Shown here piece after piece: positions 55,464-63,469 of a DNA stretch of 64,000 nucleotides (within the stretch, counting starts at the first letter, position 1; every line of letters starts with the position of its first letter). The stretch is from Pelagimonas sp. (GTDB taxonomy: Bacteria; Pseudomonadota; Alphaproteobacteria; Rhodobacterales; Rhodobacteraceae). Position numbers and translations under genes: made by a program. The DNA is taken from the NCBI GenBank assembly GCA_025210455.1, contig JAOARQ010000042.1, positions 30,413 to 94,412 of the forward strand. Direction: 5' to 3'. The notes under the pieces were generated by a model that saw only the letters and a program-made list of their open reading frames with translations, did no database searches and had not been told where the DNA came from.

Positions 55464-56816
55464 CTAGCGTCTAGGCGTGACCTTCAACCAGATCCCATCA
55501 CGTGCCCGCACGGTCAGATGCGCCTCTGGCACCGGATCGCGCCCCTCTATGCGCTCAAAACGAAACGCGCGCACCAGCAGCGACAGGATCAATGGCCCTT
55601 CCACCATGGCAAAGCCCGCGCCGGTACAGACACGGGGACCCGCAGAAAAAGGAATATAGGCATCGCGCCCGCAGGCCCGGCCGTTTTCCGTCTGCCAGCG
55701 GTTTGGGTCAAACCCATCGGGATTGTCCCACAGTCGTTCGTGACGATGCAGATGCCAGGGGCTCAGAACAATCTGGCTGCCTTTTGGCACGTCGCGGTTG
55801 CGAAACTGTTCCGGGCAGGTGGTCTGGCGCACCATCATCGGCACCGGCGGGTAAAGCCGCAGCGTTTCGCGGAACACATCCTTTGAGACCTTCAGCGCGG
55901 CCATCTCTTTGAAGGCCCCGCTTTGCAGTGCTTCTGCCTCGGCTGCGATTTTATCCTGCCAGTCGGGATAAAGCGCCAGCAGATACAGCGCCCAGCCCAA
56001 AGCACTGGCGCTGGTTTCATGCCCCGCCAGAAAGAAGATCGCCACCTGATCAATCATTTCTTCCGTGTCAAAAGCCTGCCCGGTTTCAGGATCCGTGGTG
56101 GTCATGATCTTGGTGGCCAGATCGTCAGGCGCAGTGCCTGCCTGTATTTCATCCATACGTCTGGCGGTCAGCTGTGCGATCAAGCCGCGAATGCGCGCGG
56201 CAGCGGCTTTGGTATCGCGGCGGAAAAAGCGCGGCATCCAGCGGGGCAGGGGGACAAAGGCCGCAAGGTTCAAAATCGGCTGTGTCCGCTGATAGGCGCG
56301 GAACTCATGAAAGACCTTCTGCGCGGTTTCATCCTCAATCGGGATGGAAAACAGGGTGCGAAAGATCACATCCGCCGCCGCGTGGCTGCAAATCTCTTCG
56401 ATTTCAACAGGGCCTGAGGCCTGCGTTTCAAGGCGCGCCAGCGCCGCATGGGCCGCCTGCCACATGGCGGGATAGGTTTCGCGCAGCCGCCCACCTTCAA
56501 AGGCCGGATCAATGATCCGCCGCTGCCGCAACCATTGTTCGCCATTGGTCAAAAAAACCGAATCCCCCAGCAAAGGCCGCAGCCCTTCGCTGATGCGGCT
56601 GGACTTGGGAAACGCCAGCGGGCGATCTTTCAGAACGGTTTTCACCAGATCAGGCTGGTTCACCATATAAGACCGAAAGAAGGGCGTTTTGAATTCCGCC
56701 ATCCAGGCCCGGTACAGACGCGCAGGCTGGGCTGACAGGATGTCCTGCCGAAACAATCTGGCATAGCGCCAGAGCGAAACCCTGTTGGGCCGGCTGGCGG
56801 GTTTGGGGGGGATCAT
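55464..56816 (-). CDS. Cytochrome P450 (long, CYP4/CYP102-like)
   Basis: The 450-residue P450 has an I-helix FFLAGHETSASALGWALYLL with acid-threonine pair, the ExxR motif in FRETLRLYPPVPMM, the NRDVPKGSQIVLSPWHLHRHERLWDNPD stretch and the haem loop FSAGPRVCTGAGFAM. The length and the WHLHRH region resemble fatty-acid-type P450s more than the shorter P450 at 41592. Its ATG overlaps the stop of the membrane alpha/beta-hydrolase gene (ATGA), so the two are translated together. No reductase domain is fused. Confidence 0.93.
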   Translation of the reverse strand: MIPPKPASRPNRVSLWRYARLFRQDILSAQPARLYRAWMAEFKTPFFRSYMVNQPDLVKTVLKDRPLAFPKSSRISEGLRPLLGDSVFLTNGEQWLRQRRIIDPAFEGGRLRETYPAMWQAAHAALARLETQASGPVEIEEICSHAAADVIFRTLFSIPIEDETAQKVFHEFRAYQRTQPILNLAAFVPLPRWMPRFFRRDTKAAAARIRGLIAQLTARRMDEIQAGTAPDDLATKIMTTTDPETGQAFDTEEMIDQVAIFFLAGHETSASALGWALYLLALYPDWQDKIAAEAEALQSGAFKEMAALKVSKDVFRETLRLYPPVPMMVRQTTCPEQFRNRDVPKGSQIVLSPWHLHRHERLWDNPDGFDPNRWQTENGRACGRDAYIPFSAGPRVCTGAGFAMVEGPLILSLLVRAFRFERIEGRDPVPEAHLTVRARDGIWLKVTPRR

Positions 56817-58060
56817 GGCGCAGTGCTCGTGTATTTTGAGACCGCATGATCAATGCGGCTGGCCGAGGGCGGCCTGTCGCGATAGCGCGTGCCCAGCGTC
56901 ACCGGCCCGGCGGTGATCTGGAAGTAATCATAGTCCAGCGGTGCATCAAAGGCGCAGAGATACTGAAAATGCAGGCGGAAAAAGCGCCAGCGCAATTCCT
57001 GCCAGCGCGCGGGCGACAGGCTTTTGGTGAACTGCGCAGAAAACACCAGCGGCCAGCGTTTGTCTTTGGGCGCAACACCAGACACTGAAACAGGATCGCA
57101 CAGCGCAAAGGCACAGCCATCACCGGGGGCTGTGACATCCACCCAGCTCAGTTCGGATCGCGCACTCAGATACTGCAGGTCAGCCCGCAACCGATGGGCA
57201 TCACGCAGGAAAGACACCATGGGCACCACCTGCCCAAGACTGAGAAAGCTCAGCGCCGGGCCACCATCAGGCACCCGCCCGGCGCGGATCAGATCCGACA
57301 GGATCGACACTGCCAGATGCGCGCCGGAACTATGCCCAACCACCAGCACCTCTTCCCAGTCTTCCTGCAACGCCTCTCCGATGATCTCGGCGAAATCCGC
57401 CATACGGCTTTCCAGCTCCTGCGGGTTGGCCCCGCGATAGCGCGCCGAATAGGCATAGTCATGCATCAGATAATAGGCAAACAGCTTACCATCGCGCTTT
57501 TGGAACCATCGCAGCACTGTCACCGCAATCCCGGCCCAAAGCGCCACGCCGGCCACCTCAGCGATGAGGCCCAGCCAGGGGCCGAAAAGCGTCACCAAAG
57601 CATAGACGACCCAACCCAGCCCCAGCGCCAGCGCCAGTTGCAGCAGCAGCATCCCAATCGGATAAAGCGCCGCAATCACCGGCCCCTTGCGCAGCTTCAT
57701 CAACCGCCACAGCGCCCCCGTGGCGATATATTCCCAGGCGGTGCGCAGCAGCTGCGCATAGGTGGCCGGGATCGAATTTGACATGCTGTCGCGTACAATA
57801 TCCGACCAGACCAGCACCTCAACATCGGCCTGCACATCAGCCCCATTGATCAGGCCATTCACATGCCAGCCATAAAGCCCGCCGGTCTGTTTCGCGGACA
57901 GGCAAATCTCATATCCCGATATCTGCGCCTGCGCCGCCCCTTCCTTGCGATATAATTCGCGGTAGCGGCGGGGATGAATCGGATCATAGCCGGGGATGTA
58001 AAACACCCGGCGCTTGCGTACCTCTTGTGTTATCTGCTCTGTGCCCATGATCCGGCCCAC
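56813..58060 (-). CDS. Membrane-embedded alpha/beta-hydrolase-like protein
   Basis: This 415-residue protein has an unusual layout. Residues 18-120 begin an alpha/beta fold (VFYIPGYDPIHPRRYRELY, then LVWSDIVRDSM). Two membrane helices follow near residues 128-185. The nucleophile elbow VVGHSSGAHLAV lies near residues 240-250. An acid and histidine later in the protein cannot be assigned with certainty. It looks like a serine hydrolase, perhaps a lipase or esterase, held to the inner membrane by an internal hairpin. The start may be 58060 or 58048. It is translationally coupled to the downstream P450. Confidence 0.75.
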   Translation of the reverse strand: MGRIMGTEQITQEVRKRRVFYIPGYDPIHPRRYRELYRKEGAAQAQISGYEICLSAKQTGGLYGWHVNGLINGADVQADVEVLVWSDIVRDSMSNSIPATYAQLLRTAWEYIATGALWRLMKLRKGPVIAALYPIGMLLLQLALALGLGWVVYALVTLFGPWLGLIAEVAGVALWAGIAVTVLRWFQKRDGKLFAYYLMHDYAYSARYRGANPQELESRMADFAEIIGEALQEDWEEVLVVGHSSGAHLAVSILSDLIRAGRVPDGGPALSFLSLGQVVPMVSFLRDAHRLRADLQYLSARSELSWVDVTAPGDGCAFALCDPVSVSGVAPKDKRWPLVFSAQFTKSLSPARWQELRWRFFRLHFQYLCAFDAPLDYDYFQITAGPVTLGTRYRDRPPSASRIDHAVSKYTSTAP

Positions 58061-58131
58061 TCTTTGCCCAGCATCCTAACGCGGATTTCGGGCAAGAGTA
58101 AGGCGCTATGGTTAACAGGCCCCTTGAGGGG

Positions 58132-58878
58132 TCAGCCCAGATTGGCCAGTGCGGGGAATGTTTCCAGCAGCCAGAACGACATTGACGCAAAACCGCCGGT
58201 CAGCATCAGCAGACCAATGGTCCACAACAGCAGCCCCATCACGCGTTCGATCTGCTCCATATGGCGCTTCATCCAGCCCAGCGTGCCGCTCAGACGGCTT
58301 AGGAAGGCGGCAAAGACCAGAAACGGAATGCCCAGCCCCAGAGCATAGACCCCCAGCAATACTGTGCCCCGCGCCACAGAGGCCTCACTCGCGGCCAGCG
58401 ACAGAATAGCCCCCAGCTGCGGGCCGATGCAGGGCGTCCAGCCAAAAGCAAAAGCCAGCCCCAGAACATAGGCTCCAAAGGCGCTGCCACCACGATCCCC
58501 CGCATCCAGCCGCGCTTCGCGATCCAGAAAGCCGATCCGGTAGACACCCACAAAATGCGCCCCAAACACCATGACAACGATCCCGGCCAGCGTGTTAAAG
58601 CTGCTTTGATACTGCAGGAACATCGACCCCAGCGCCGAGGCCGCAAAGCCCAGCAGCAGGAACACCGTCGACAGCCCCATCACAAAGAACAGCGCAGCCA
58701 GCAGCACTTTCGACTGACCCTTTTCCTGCATCTCCCCCAGCGATACGCCGCTCATATAGGCCAGATAGGGCGGCACCACCGGCAGCACACAGGGCGACAG
58801 AAATGAGATGATACCAGCCACCAGGGCAATCGCCATGGCGGGCAGCAAAGACGCGTCGATGATTTCGATTCCAAACAT
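58132..58878 (-). CDS. ccdA: CcdA cytochrome c biogenesis protein
   Basis: The 248-residue membrane protein carries reducing power from cytoplasmic thioredoxin to the periplasm, for apocytochrome c and other thiols. It has six helices and the paired redox cysteines in FLSPCVLPVVPPYL and GWTPCIGPQLGAIL, the hallmark of the CcdA/DsbD family. It is divergent from a TusA-like sulfur-carrier gene. Confidence 0.94.
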   Translation of the reverse strand: MFGIEIIDASLLPAMAIALVAGIISFLSPCVLPVVPPYLAYMSGVSLGEMQEKGQSKVLLAALFFVMGLSTVFLLLGFAASALGSMFLQYQSSFNTLAGIVVMVFGAHFVGVYRIGFLDREARLDAGDRGGSAFGAYVLGLAFAFGWTPCIGPQLGAILSLAASEASVARGTVLLGVYALGLGIPFLVFAAFLSRLSGTLGWMKRHMEQIERVMGLLLWTIGLLMLTGGFASMSFWLLETFPALANLG

Positions 58879-58972
58879 GGGTCAGGACATATTCCAAAGA
58901 ATTGATCCCGTCACCTACACAGGCGGTCACATCCTTGTGGACGTTTTGTAGCAACAGACTTAGATCAGAGAT

Positions 58973-59194
58973 ATGACACATGATCTTGATGCTCTGGGCC
59001 TTATGTGCCCTCTGCCTGTTCTAAAAGCCCGCAAGCGCCTTCAGGCCCTTGCCAGCGGGGATGTGCTGCAGGTGACAACCGATGATCCCGCCGCCGTGAT
59101 CGACATGCCGCATTTTTGCAGCGAAAGCGGTCACGAACTGCTGGAAAGCCGCGAAGAGGGCACGGCGATGATCTGGAAAATCCGCAAAGGGTAA
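58973..59194 (+). CDS. TusA-family sulfur-carrier protein
   Basis: The 73-residue protein has the TusA/SirA motif LDALGLMCPLPVLKARKRL with the active cysteine in CPLP, and the VTTDDPAAVIDMPHFC segment. TusA proteins relay persulfide sulfur, for example to tRNA thiolation or molybdenum-cofactor enzymes. The target here is not known. The ribosome binding site is weak. Two hairpins follow the gene. Confidence 0.9.
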   Translation: MTHDLDALGLMCPLPVLKARKRLQALASGDVLQVTTDDPAAVIDMPHFCSESGHELLESREEGTAMIWKIRKG

Positions 59195-59199
59195 GTCTT

Positions 59200-59219
59200 C
59201 CGGATTGCTTGCAATCCGG
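59200..59219 (+). other. Perfect short hairpin after the TusA-like gene
   Basis: CCGGATTGC and GCAATCCGG flank TT. It has no T run and is followed at once by the larger hairpin at 59220. Confidence 0.5.
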
Positions 59220-59256
59220 TTCGCACCCGACCCGCCCCCAAGGCGGGTGCGAATTT
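59220..59256 (+). terminator. Probable terminator after the TusA-like gene
   Basis: Arms ttcgcacccg and cgggtgcgaa with a C-rich loop are followed by ttta. Confidence 0.55.
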
Positions 59257-59351
59257 ACAACGGATCCGCCTGCGTTTCGCTCAGAAATTTTAACAGCGCT
59301 GCGCCAAGATTAGCCCCGCCTTCGGGTCGGGCGCGAACCTACCGTTGCATG

Positions 59352-59999
59352 CTAGCCCCCACGCCCGCGCCAATCCTCCAGCGTCTTGCCGGGTTCATCC
59401 TCGAAATGCTCGGGCAGGGGGGTCAGCTCTGAAATCCGGTCCACCCGCAGGGTGACAAAATCCTCTGCCGTGTCGCTCCAGGACAGAACCGTCCAGACCG
59501 TGCCCCAGTAATCCACATGCAAGGGCCGCACCTGCTGCGCCTGCGCCTCTGCCACGATGTGCAGCTTTTGATGGGCGCGAATGGCGGCGCGAATGGCCGG
59601 GATGTGCTCAAAGCCCCTGGCGGCATTGGTGGCAAAGCCGAACGATACCTTTGATGTCTCGGAATCCGCTGGCAGCACCGCCTGAATCTTATCCGCCAGC
59701 GTGCGTGCCGACACCGCCAGTTCCTCCTCGCCCGAGGTGCGCAATGTCGCCAAAGCGATATGAAGCGCTTCTAATTCCTCTGGGGTCACATTCAGCGGCG
59801 GTAACGTGATCGCCTCGCGCACCGTATAGCCATAGCCTCGCGCCCCGGTCACCGGCACACCCGAAGCCGCCAGCGTTTCCATATCCCGATAGATCGTGCG
59901 CACAGACACCTGCAGATCCTGCGCCATGGCCTCGGCGGTGTGCAACTGCCCATCGCGCAAACGCTGCATCAGGGCGAACAAACGGTCTTTGCGATTCAT
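59352..59999 (-). CDS. YafY/WYL-type transcriptional regulator
   Basis: The 215-residue regulator has an N-terminal DeoR-like helix-turn-helix (QVSVRTIYRDMETLAASGVPV) and a GARGYGYTVRE wing. The C-terminal WYL-like ligand-binding region follows (AIRAHQKLHIVAEAQ, VDYWGTVWTVLSWSDTAEDFVTLRVDRI). Its target genes and ligand are not evident. It is divergent from the tat operon. Confidence 0.88.
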   Translation of the reverse strand: MNRKDRLFALMQRLRDGQLHTAEAMAQDLQVSVRTIYRDMETLAASGVPVTGARGYGYTVREAITLPPLNVTPEELEALHIALATLRTSGEEELAVSARTLADKIQAVLPADSETSKVSFGFATNAARGFEHIPAIRAAIRAHQKLHIVAEAQAQQVRPLHVDYWGTVWTVLSWSDTAEDFVTLRVDRISELTPLPEHFEDEPGKTLEDWRGRGG

Positions 60000-60175
60000 C
60001 TGATCCTCTTAAACGGTCATATCCTGACAAAAAACTGACAACTGACAATCTCATGACAAATACTCTCGGCTGCAAGAGCGTTTTGCCGCTTTTCGTCCGC
60101 AGATATTCTTCCTAAGTATTGTCCAACGCAGATCTTAAGCGCAGGGCAGGGCCCTGCCAGACCAAGGAGTTTATC

Positions 60176-60394
60176 ATGGGTATCGGAAATATCGGCCTGC
60201 CGGGCCTGCTGCTGATCGCTGTTGTTGTGCTGGTGCTGTTTGGCCGTGGCAAGATTTCGTCTTTGATGGGCGAAGTCGGCAAGGGCATCACCGCCTTCAA
60301 AAAGGGCGTGAACGAAGGTGGCAAGGAACTTGAGGATCAGGCGGCGGCTGAGGCCAAAGACGTGACCCCCGAGGAAGAAAAAGACAAGGCCTGA
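60176..60394 (+). CDS. tatA: Twin-arginine translocase subunit TatA
   Basis: The 72-residue protein forms the pore-like assembly of the Tat system, which exports folded proteins. It has the short N-terminal membrane helix (about residues 5-22), the FGRGKISSLMGEVGKGITAFKKG amphipathic helix, and an acidic tail. An aaggag ribosome binding site selects the ATG at 60176. tatB follows after 3 bases. Confidence 0.96.
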   Translation: MGIGNIGLPGLLLIAVVVLVLFGRGKISSLMGEVGKGITAFKKGVNEGGKELEDQAAAEAKDVTPEEEKDKA

Positions 60395-60397
60395 TAG

Positions 60398-60889
60398 ATG
60401 ACCGGTCTCAGCTGGAGCGAGCTGCTGGTCGTCGGCATTGTTGCCCTGATCGTCGTCGGTCCCAAGGAACTTCCGGTGCTGTTCCGCAAGGTGGGGCAGT
60501 TCGTCGGCAAGGCCCGTGGCATGGCGCGCGAATTCAGCAGCGCCATGAATGACGCCGCCGATCAGGCAGGTATCAAGGAAGTACAGCAATCCCTCAAAGC
60601 CGCCACCAATCCGGTGGGCACGGCGATGGATGGGGTCAAGGATGCGGTCAGTGATCTGGCCAAATTCGACCCCGAGTCCGAAACAGGAAAGCTGGCCAAA
60701 GAGCGCGAAGAGGCCAAGAAAAAGATCGAAGCCAACGCCGCCCGCAAAGCCGCAGAACGCAAGGCCCGCGAAGCCGAAGAGGCGCTCAAACGCGCCGATG
60801 AGCTGGATGCCAATCTGGCCGCCGAGGCAGATGCGCCTGACACCGCCCAGCCCTCAGATGGGCCAACAGATGGGCAGGACAAAGCGTAA
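60398..60889 (+). CDS. tatB: Twin-arginine translocase subunit TatB
   Basis: The 163-residue protein works with TatC in the substrate receptor. The N-terminal helix ([28 protein letters not shown]) contains the conserved Glu and the GPKELP hinge, followed by an amphipathic helix. A long charged coiled-coil tail rich in Lys, Glu and Ala runs to residue 163. Confidence 0.95.
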   Translation: MTGLSWSELLVVGIVALIVVGPKELPVLFRKVGQFVGKARGMAREFSSAMNDAADQAGIKEVQQSLKAATNPVGTAMDGVKDAVSDLAKFDPESETGKLAKEREEAKKKIEANAARKAAERKAREAEEALKRADELDANLAAEADAPDTAQPSDGPTDGQDKA

Positions 60890-60918
60890 CGCGTATCGGC
60901 AAAGGATCAGTTGATTAA

Positions 60919-61533
60919 ATGGCAGGACAGAACAGCACAAGTTTCGCCACACCTTTGAACAAAGGTGGCCCTTCGTGGGGGCGCACTTTGCTGTCTTGTG
61001 CCCTTTGTTTTCTGATCTCTGTGGGGCTGGCCTTTGTTCTTCGCGGGACTTGGCAGGACCAGCTTTTTGCGCCGGTGATGTCCGAGTTGCAAAGCCGGGG
61101 GCTGGAGGCGCAGGTCGCTTTCGTCAAAATTTCTGACTGGCTGCTTCTTGTCCTGAGTGGATCCTTGCTGGTTGGCGGGGTGATCGCACTTCCTGTTGTG
61201 ACCTGGCTGCTTCTGCGCCAGACCGCTCCGGGTCTGTTCAAACCCGCGCTGATAGGCCGGGTCTGGCTTTTGGTCTGTGTGGTTCCTCTCGCGGCGGTTG
61301 CCGGGGTGGCTCTGGCGCATTTTGTGACCAGCCCAAAGACAATCGCCAATCATCTGGTGCTGTTGGCGCAGAACGCACCCACGGCAGAGCCGCTGCGAAT
61401 CCGGGTGGATATACTGTTATGGCATCTGTCCAACATGGTCAGTCTGGCGGCAATCTTTGTTGCGCCCTTTGTCATCTGGGCAGGCATGCGGGTGCGCGAT
61501 TTACGCCGGATGGACAGGAACCAACCTGCCTGA
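60919..61533 (+). CDS. TatC-like membrane protein inside the tat operon
   Basis: This 204-residue protein lies between tatB and tatC, and I read it as a divergent TatC relative. It has four membrane helices (about 23-42, 73-99, 111-135 and 166-190). The stretch from FVKISDW (69) to VTSP (139) follows TatC step by step: LPVVTWLLLRQTAPGLFK matches FPVIAYQLWRFVAPGLYK, and ALAHFVTSP matches AFAHYVVSP. Compared with TatC it lacks the N-terminal HLAELR motif, the Glu after APGLYK, and helices 5-6. It therefore probably cannot bind signal peptides itself and may modulate the TatBC complex. It could also be a decaying duplicate. Confidence 0.75.
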   Translation: MAGQNSTSFATPLNKGGPSWGRTLLSCALCFLISVGLAFVLRGTWQDQLFAPVMSELQSRGLEAQVAFVKISDWLLLVLSGSLLVGGVIALPVVTWLLLRQTAPGLFKPALIGRVWLLVCVVPLAAVAGVALAHFVTSPKTIANHLVLLAQNAPTAEPLRIRVDILLWHLSNMVSLAAIFVAPFVIWAGMRVRDLRRMDRNQPA

Positions 61534-61607
61534 GCCCCTGACACGGCGGGGCGAAACGAACGAAATTCGGGGCCATCATTGGCACCCAGACAAGTGAAAG
61601 ACGCAAC

Positions 61608-62540
61608 ATGAGCAACACCGACGAATTGGACGACAGCGCGGCACCGCTGATCGAACATCTGGCAGAGCTGCGTACGCGGCTTATAAACAGCGTTATCGCC
61701 TTAGTGGTGGCCATGGCGCTGTTTTTCATTCCGATCAATGGCTCTTTTATTGCAGAACATGTGCTTGGCTTTTTGCTGCAACCCGTTGAACAATCCATGC
61801 GCGCGCTGGGGGATATCGCCCCGAAGTTCCAGTTTACCAAGACACAGGAGCTGCTTTTCGCGATGTTCCGCGTTTCAGTGGTGGGCGGGCTTGGTCTGGC
61901 CTTTCCGGTGATCGCCTATCAGCTGTGGCGCTTTGTGGCACCGGGTTTGTATAAGTCCGAAAAGAACGCCTTTTTGCCATTTATCATTGCCTCACCAGTC
62001 ATGTTCATCCTTGGCGCGGCCTTTGCACATTATGTTGTCTCGCCGCTGGCGATCACTTTCATGATCACCTTCGCGGATCCCTCTACCTTTTTGCAGGCGT
62101 CGGAAGGGGCGGATGCAGCCAAAGACGGCATCACCTTTGCCTTCCAGCCCAAGGTTGAGGAGAACCTTCAGTTTGTACTGGTCTTTATCATGGCATTTGG
62201 CCTTTGCTTCCAGCTGCCTGTGCTGCTGACCCTGATGGGCAAAGCGGGTCTGGTCTCGGGCGAAGGGTTGGCTGGTGTGCGCAAATACGCCGCCGTTGGT
62301 ATTCTGGTTCTGGCGGCAGTAATCACCCCCCCCGATATCATTACCCAGCTCATCCTGTTCACCGTGGTCTACGGCCTCTACGAAGTCTCGATCTTCCTTG
62401 TGCGCCGCGTGGAAACCAGACGTGAAAAGGAACTGCGCGAACAGGGGCTCTGGTTCGAAGAAGATGACGGTGAAGATGATCCCCTGATGGCCGAGTTCGA
62501 CGAAGACGACGACGGCAAGGATAACAAGGACACAAAATAA
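61608..62540 (+). CDS. tatC: Twin-arginine translocase subunit TatC
   Basis: The 310-residue protein is the core receptor of the Tat system. It has six membrane helices and all the family motifs: HLAELRTRL (residues 17-25), FVAPGLYKSEK with the signal-peptide-binding Glu118, FAHYVVSPLAITFM, and KYAAVGILVLAAVITPPDIITQ. The C-terminal tail after residue 270 is long and acidic, an extension seen in related alphaproteobacteria. Its TAA stop shares a base with the next ATG. Confidence 0.97.
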   Translation: MSNTDELDDSAAPLIEHLAELRTRLINSVIALVVAMALFFIPINGSFIAEHVLGFLLQPVEQSMRALGDIAPKFQFTKTQELLFAMFRVSVVGGLGLAFPVIAYQLWRFVAPGLYKSEKNAFLPFIIASPVMFILGAAFAHYVVSPLAITFMITFADPSTFLQASEGADAAKDGITFAFQPKVEENLQFVLVFIMAFGLCFQLPVLLTLMGKAGLVSGEGLAGVRKYAAVGILVLAAVITPPDIITQLILFTVVYGLYEVSIFLVRRVETRREKELREQGLWFEEDDGEDDPLMAEFDEDDDGKDNKDTK

Positions 62541-63379
62541 TGACCGAAGATACGCTCACCCGTATCGCTGAGGCGCTGGAGCGGATGTCTCCGGCGCCTT
62601 TTTCCACCCCCAGTTTTGAGGCACAGGCCTTTGTCTGGCACACCGGCCCCGATCGGCTTGAACCAGTCACACAGGTCAGCCGCGTTGATCTGGATCTGCT
62701 GGTGGGCATTGACGGCGCGCGCGATACGCTGCTGGCCAATACCCTGCAATTCGCCAAAGGCCTGCCCGCCAATAACGCGCTGCTCTGGGGCGCGCGGGGC
62801 ATGGGGAAATCCAGCGTTGTCAAAGCGGTCCATGCCGCCGTGCGCGCGCAGGGGCATGATCTGAAGCTGGTGGAACTCCAGCGCGAAGATCTGCCCTCGG
62901 TGGGTCGGCTGCTGAACATGCTGCGCCGCGCGCCACATCAGTTTGTGCTCTTTTGCGATGATCTGTCGTTTAGCCATGACGACCAGCATTACAAAAGCCT
63001 CAAGGCCGTGCTGGATGGCGGCATCGAAGGCCGCCCGGACAATGTGGTGCTTTATGCCACCTCAAACCGCCGCCACCTGATGCCGCGTGACATGATCGAA
63101 AACGAACGATCTTCTGCCATCAACCCGGCCGAAGCGGTTGAGGAAAAAGTCTCGCTCTCGGATCGCTTTGGCCTGTGGCTGGGCTTCCACCCCTGTTCGC
63201 AGGATGCCTATCTGGCCATGATCCGCGGCTATTGTGATGCCCACGGGGTGCAGATCAGCGACGAAGCGCTGCGCGCCGAGGCCATCGAATGGCAAGCCAC
63301 CCGCGGATCACGCTCGGGCCGGGTGGCCTGGCAGTTCTTCATGGATCTGGCTGGCCGCAAGGGGGTTGAGATCAGCTAA
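62540..63379 (+). CDS. DUF815-family ATPase
   Basis: The 279-residue protein is a P-loop ATPase of the DUF815 family. Walker A is LLWGARGMGKSSVVKAVH near residues 81-98, Walker B is FVLFCDDLSF, and sensor-type residues follow in LYATSNRRHLMPRDM. The function of the family is unknown. It overlaps tatC by one base, so it is co-translated with the tat operon, although the association may be only positional. Confidence 0.9.
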   Translation: MTEDTLTRIAEALERMSPAPFSTPSFEAQAFVWHTGPDRLEPVTQVSRVDLDLLVGIDGARDTLLANTLQFAKGLPANNALLWGARGMGKSSVVKAVHAAVRAQGHDLKLVELQREDLPSVGRLLNMLRRAPHQFVLFCDDLSFSHDDQHYKSLKAVLDGGIEGRPDNVVLYATSNRRHLMPRDMIENERSSAINPAEAVEEKVSLSDRFGLWLGFHPCSQDAYLAMIRGYCDAHGVQISDEALRAEAIEWQATRGSRSGRVAWQFFMDLAGRKGVEIS

Positions 63380-63386
63380 CGTTCCG

Positions 63387-63404
63387 CCCGACCGATAGGT
63401 CGGG
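63387..63404 (+). other. Hairpin after the DUF815 gene
   Basis: CCCGACC-gata-GGTCGGG, with a second pairing (gcgcctgcctgcc / ggcaggcgc) downstream to 63432. No T run is present; termination is possible but not shown. Confidence 0.4.
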
Positions 63405-63469
63405 CTGCGCCTGCCTGCCCCCCCGGCAGGCGCATTCGCGCCTACCCAGGCAGACGCCGCCCTAAGCCC

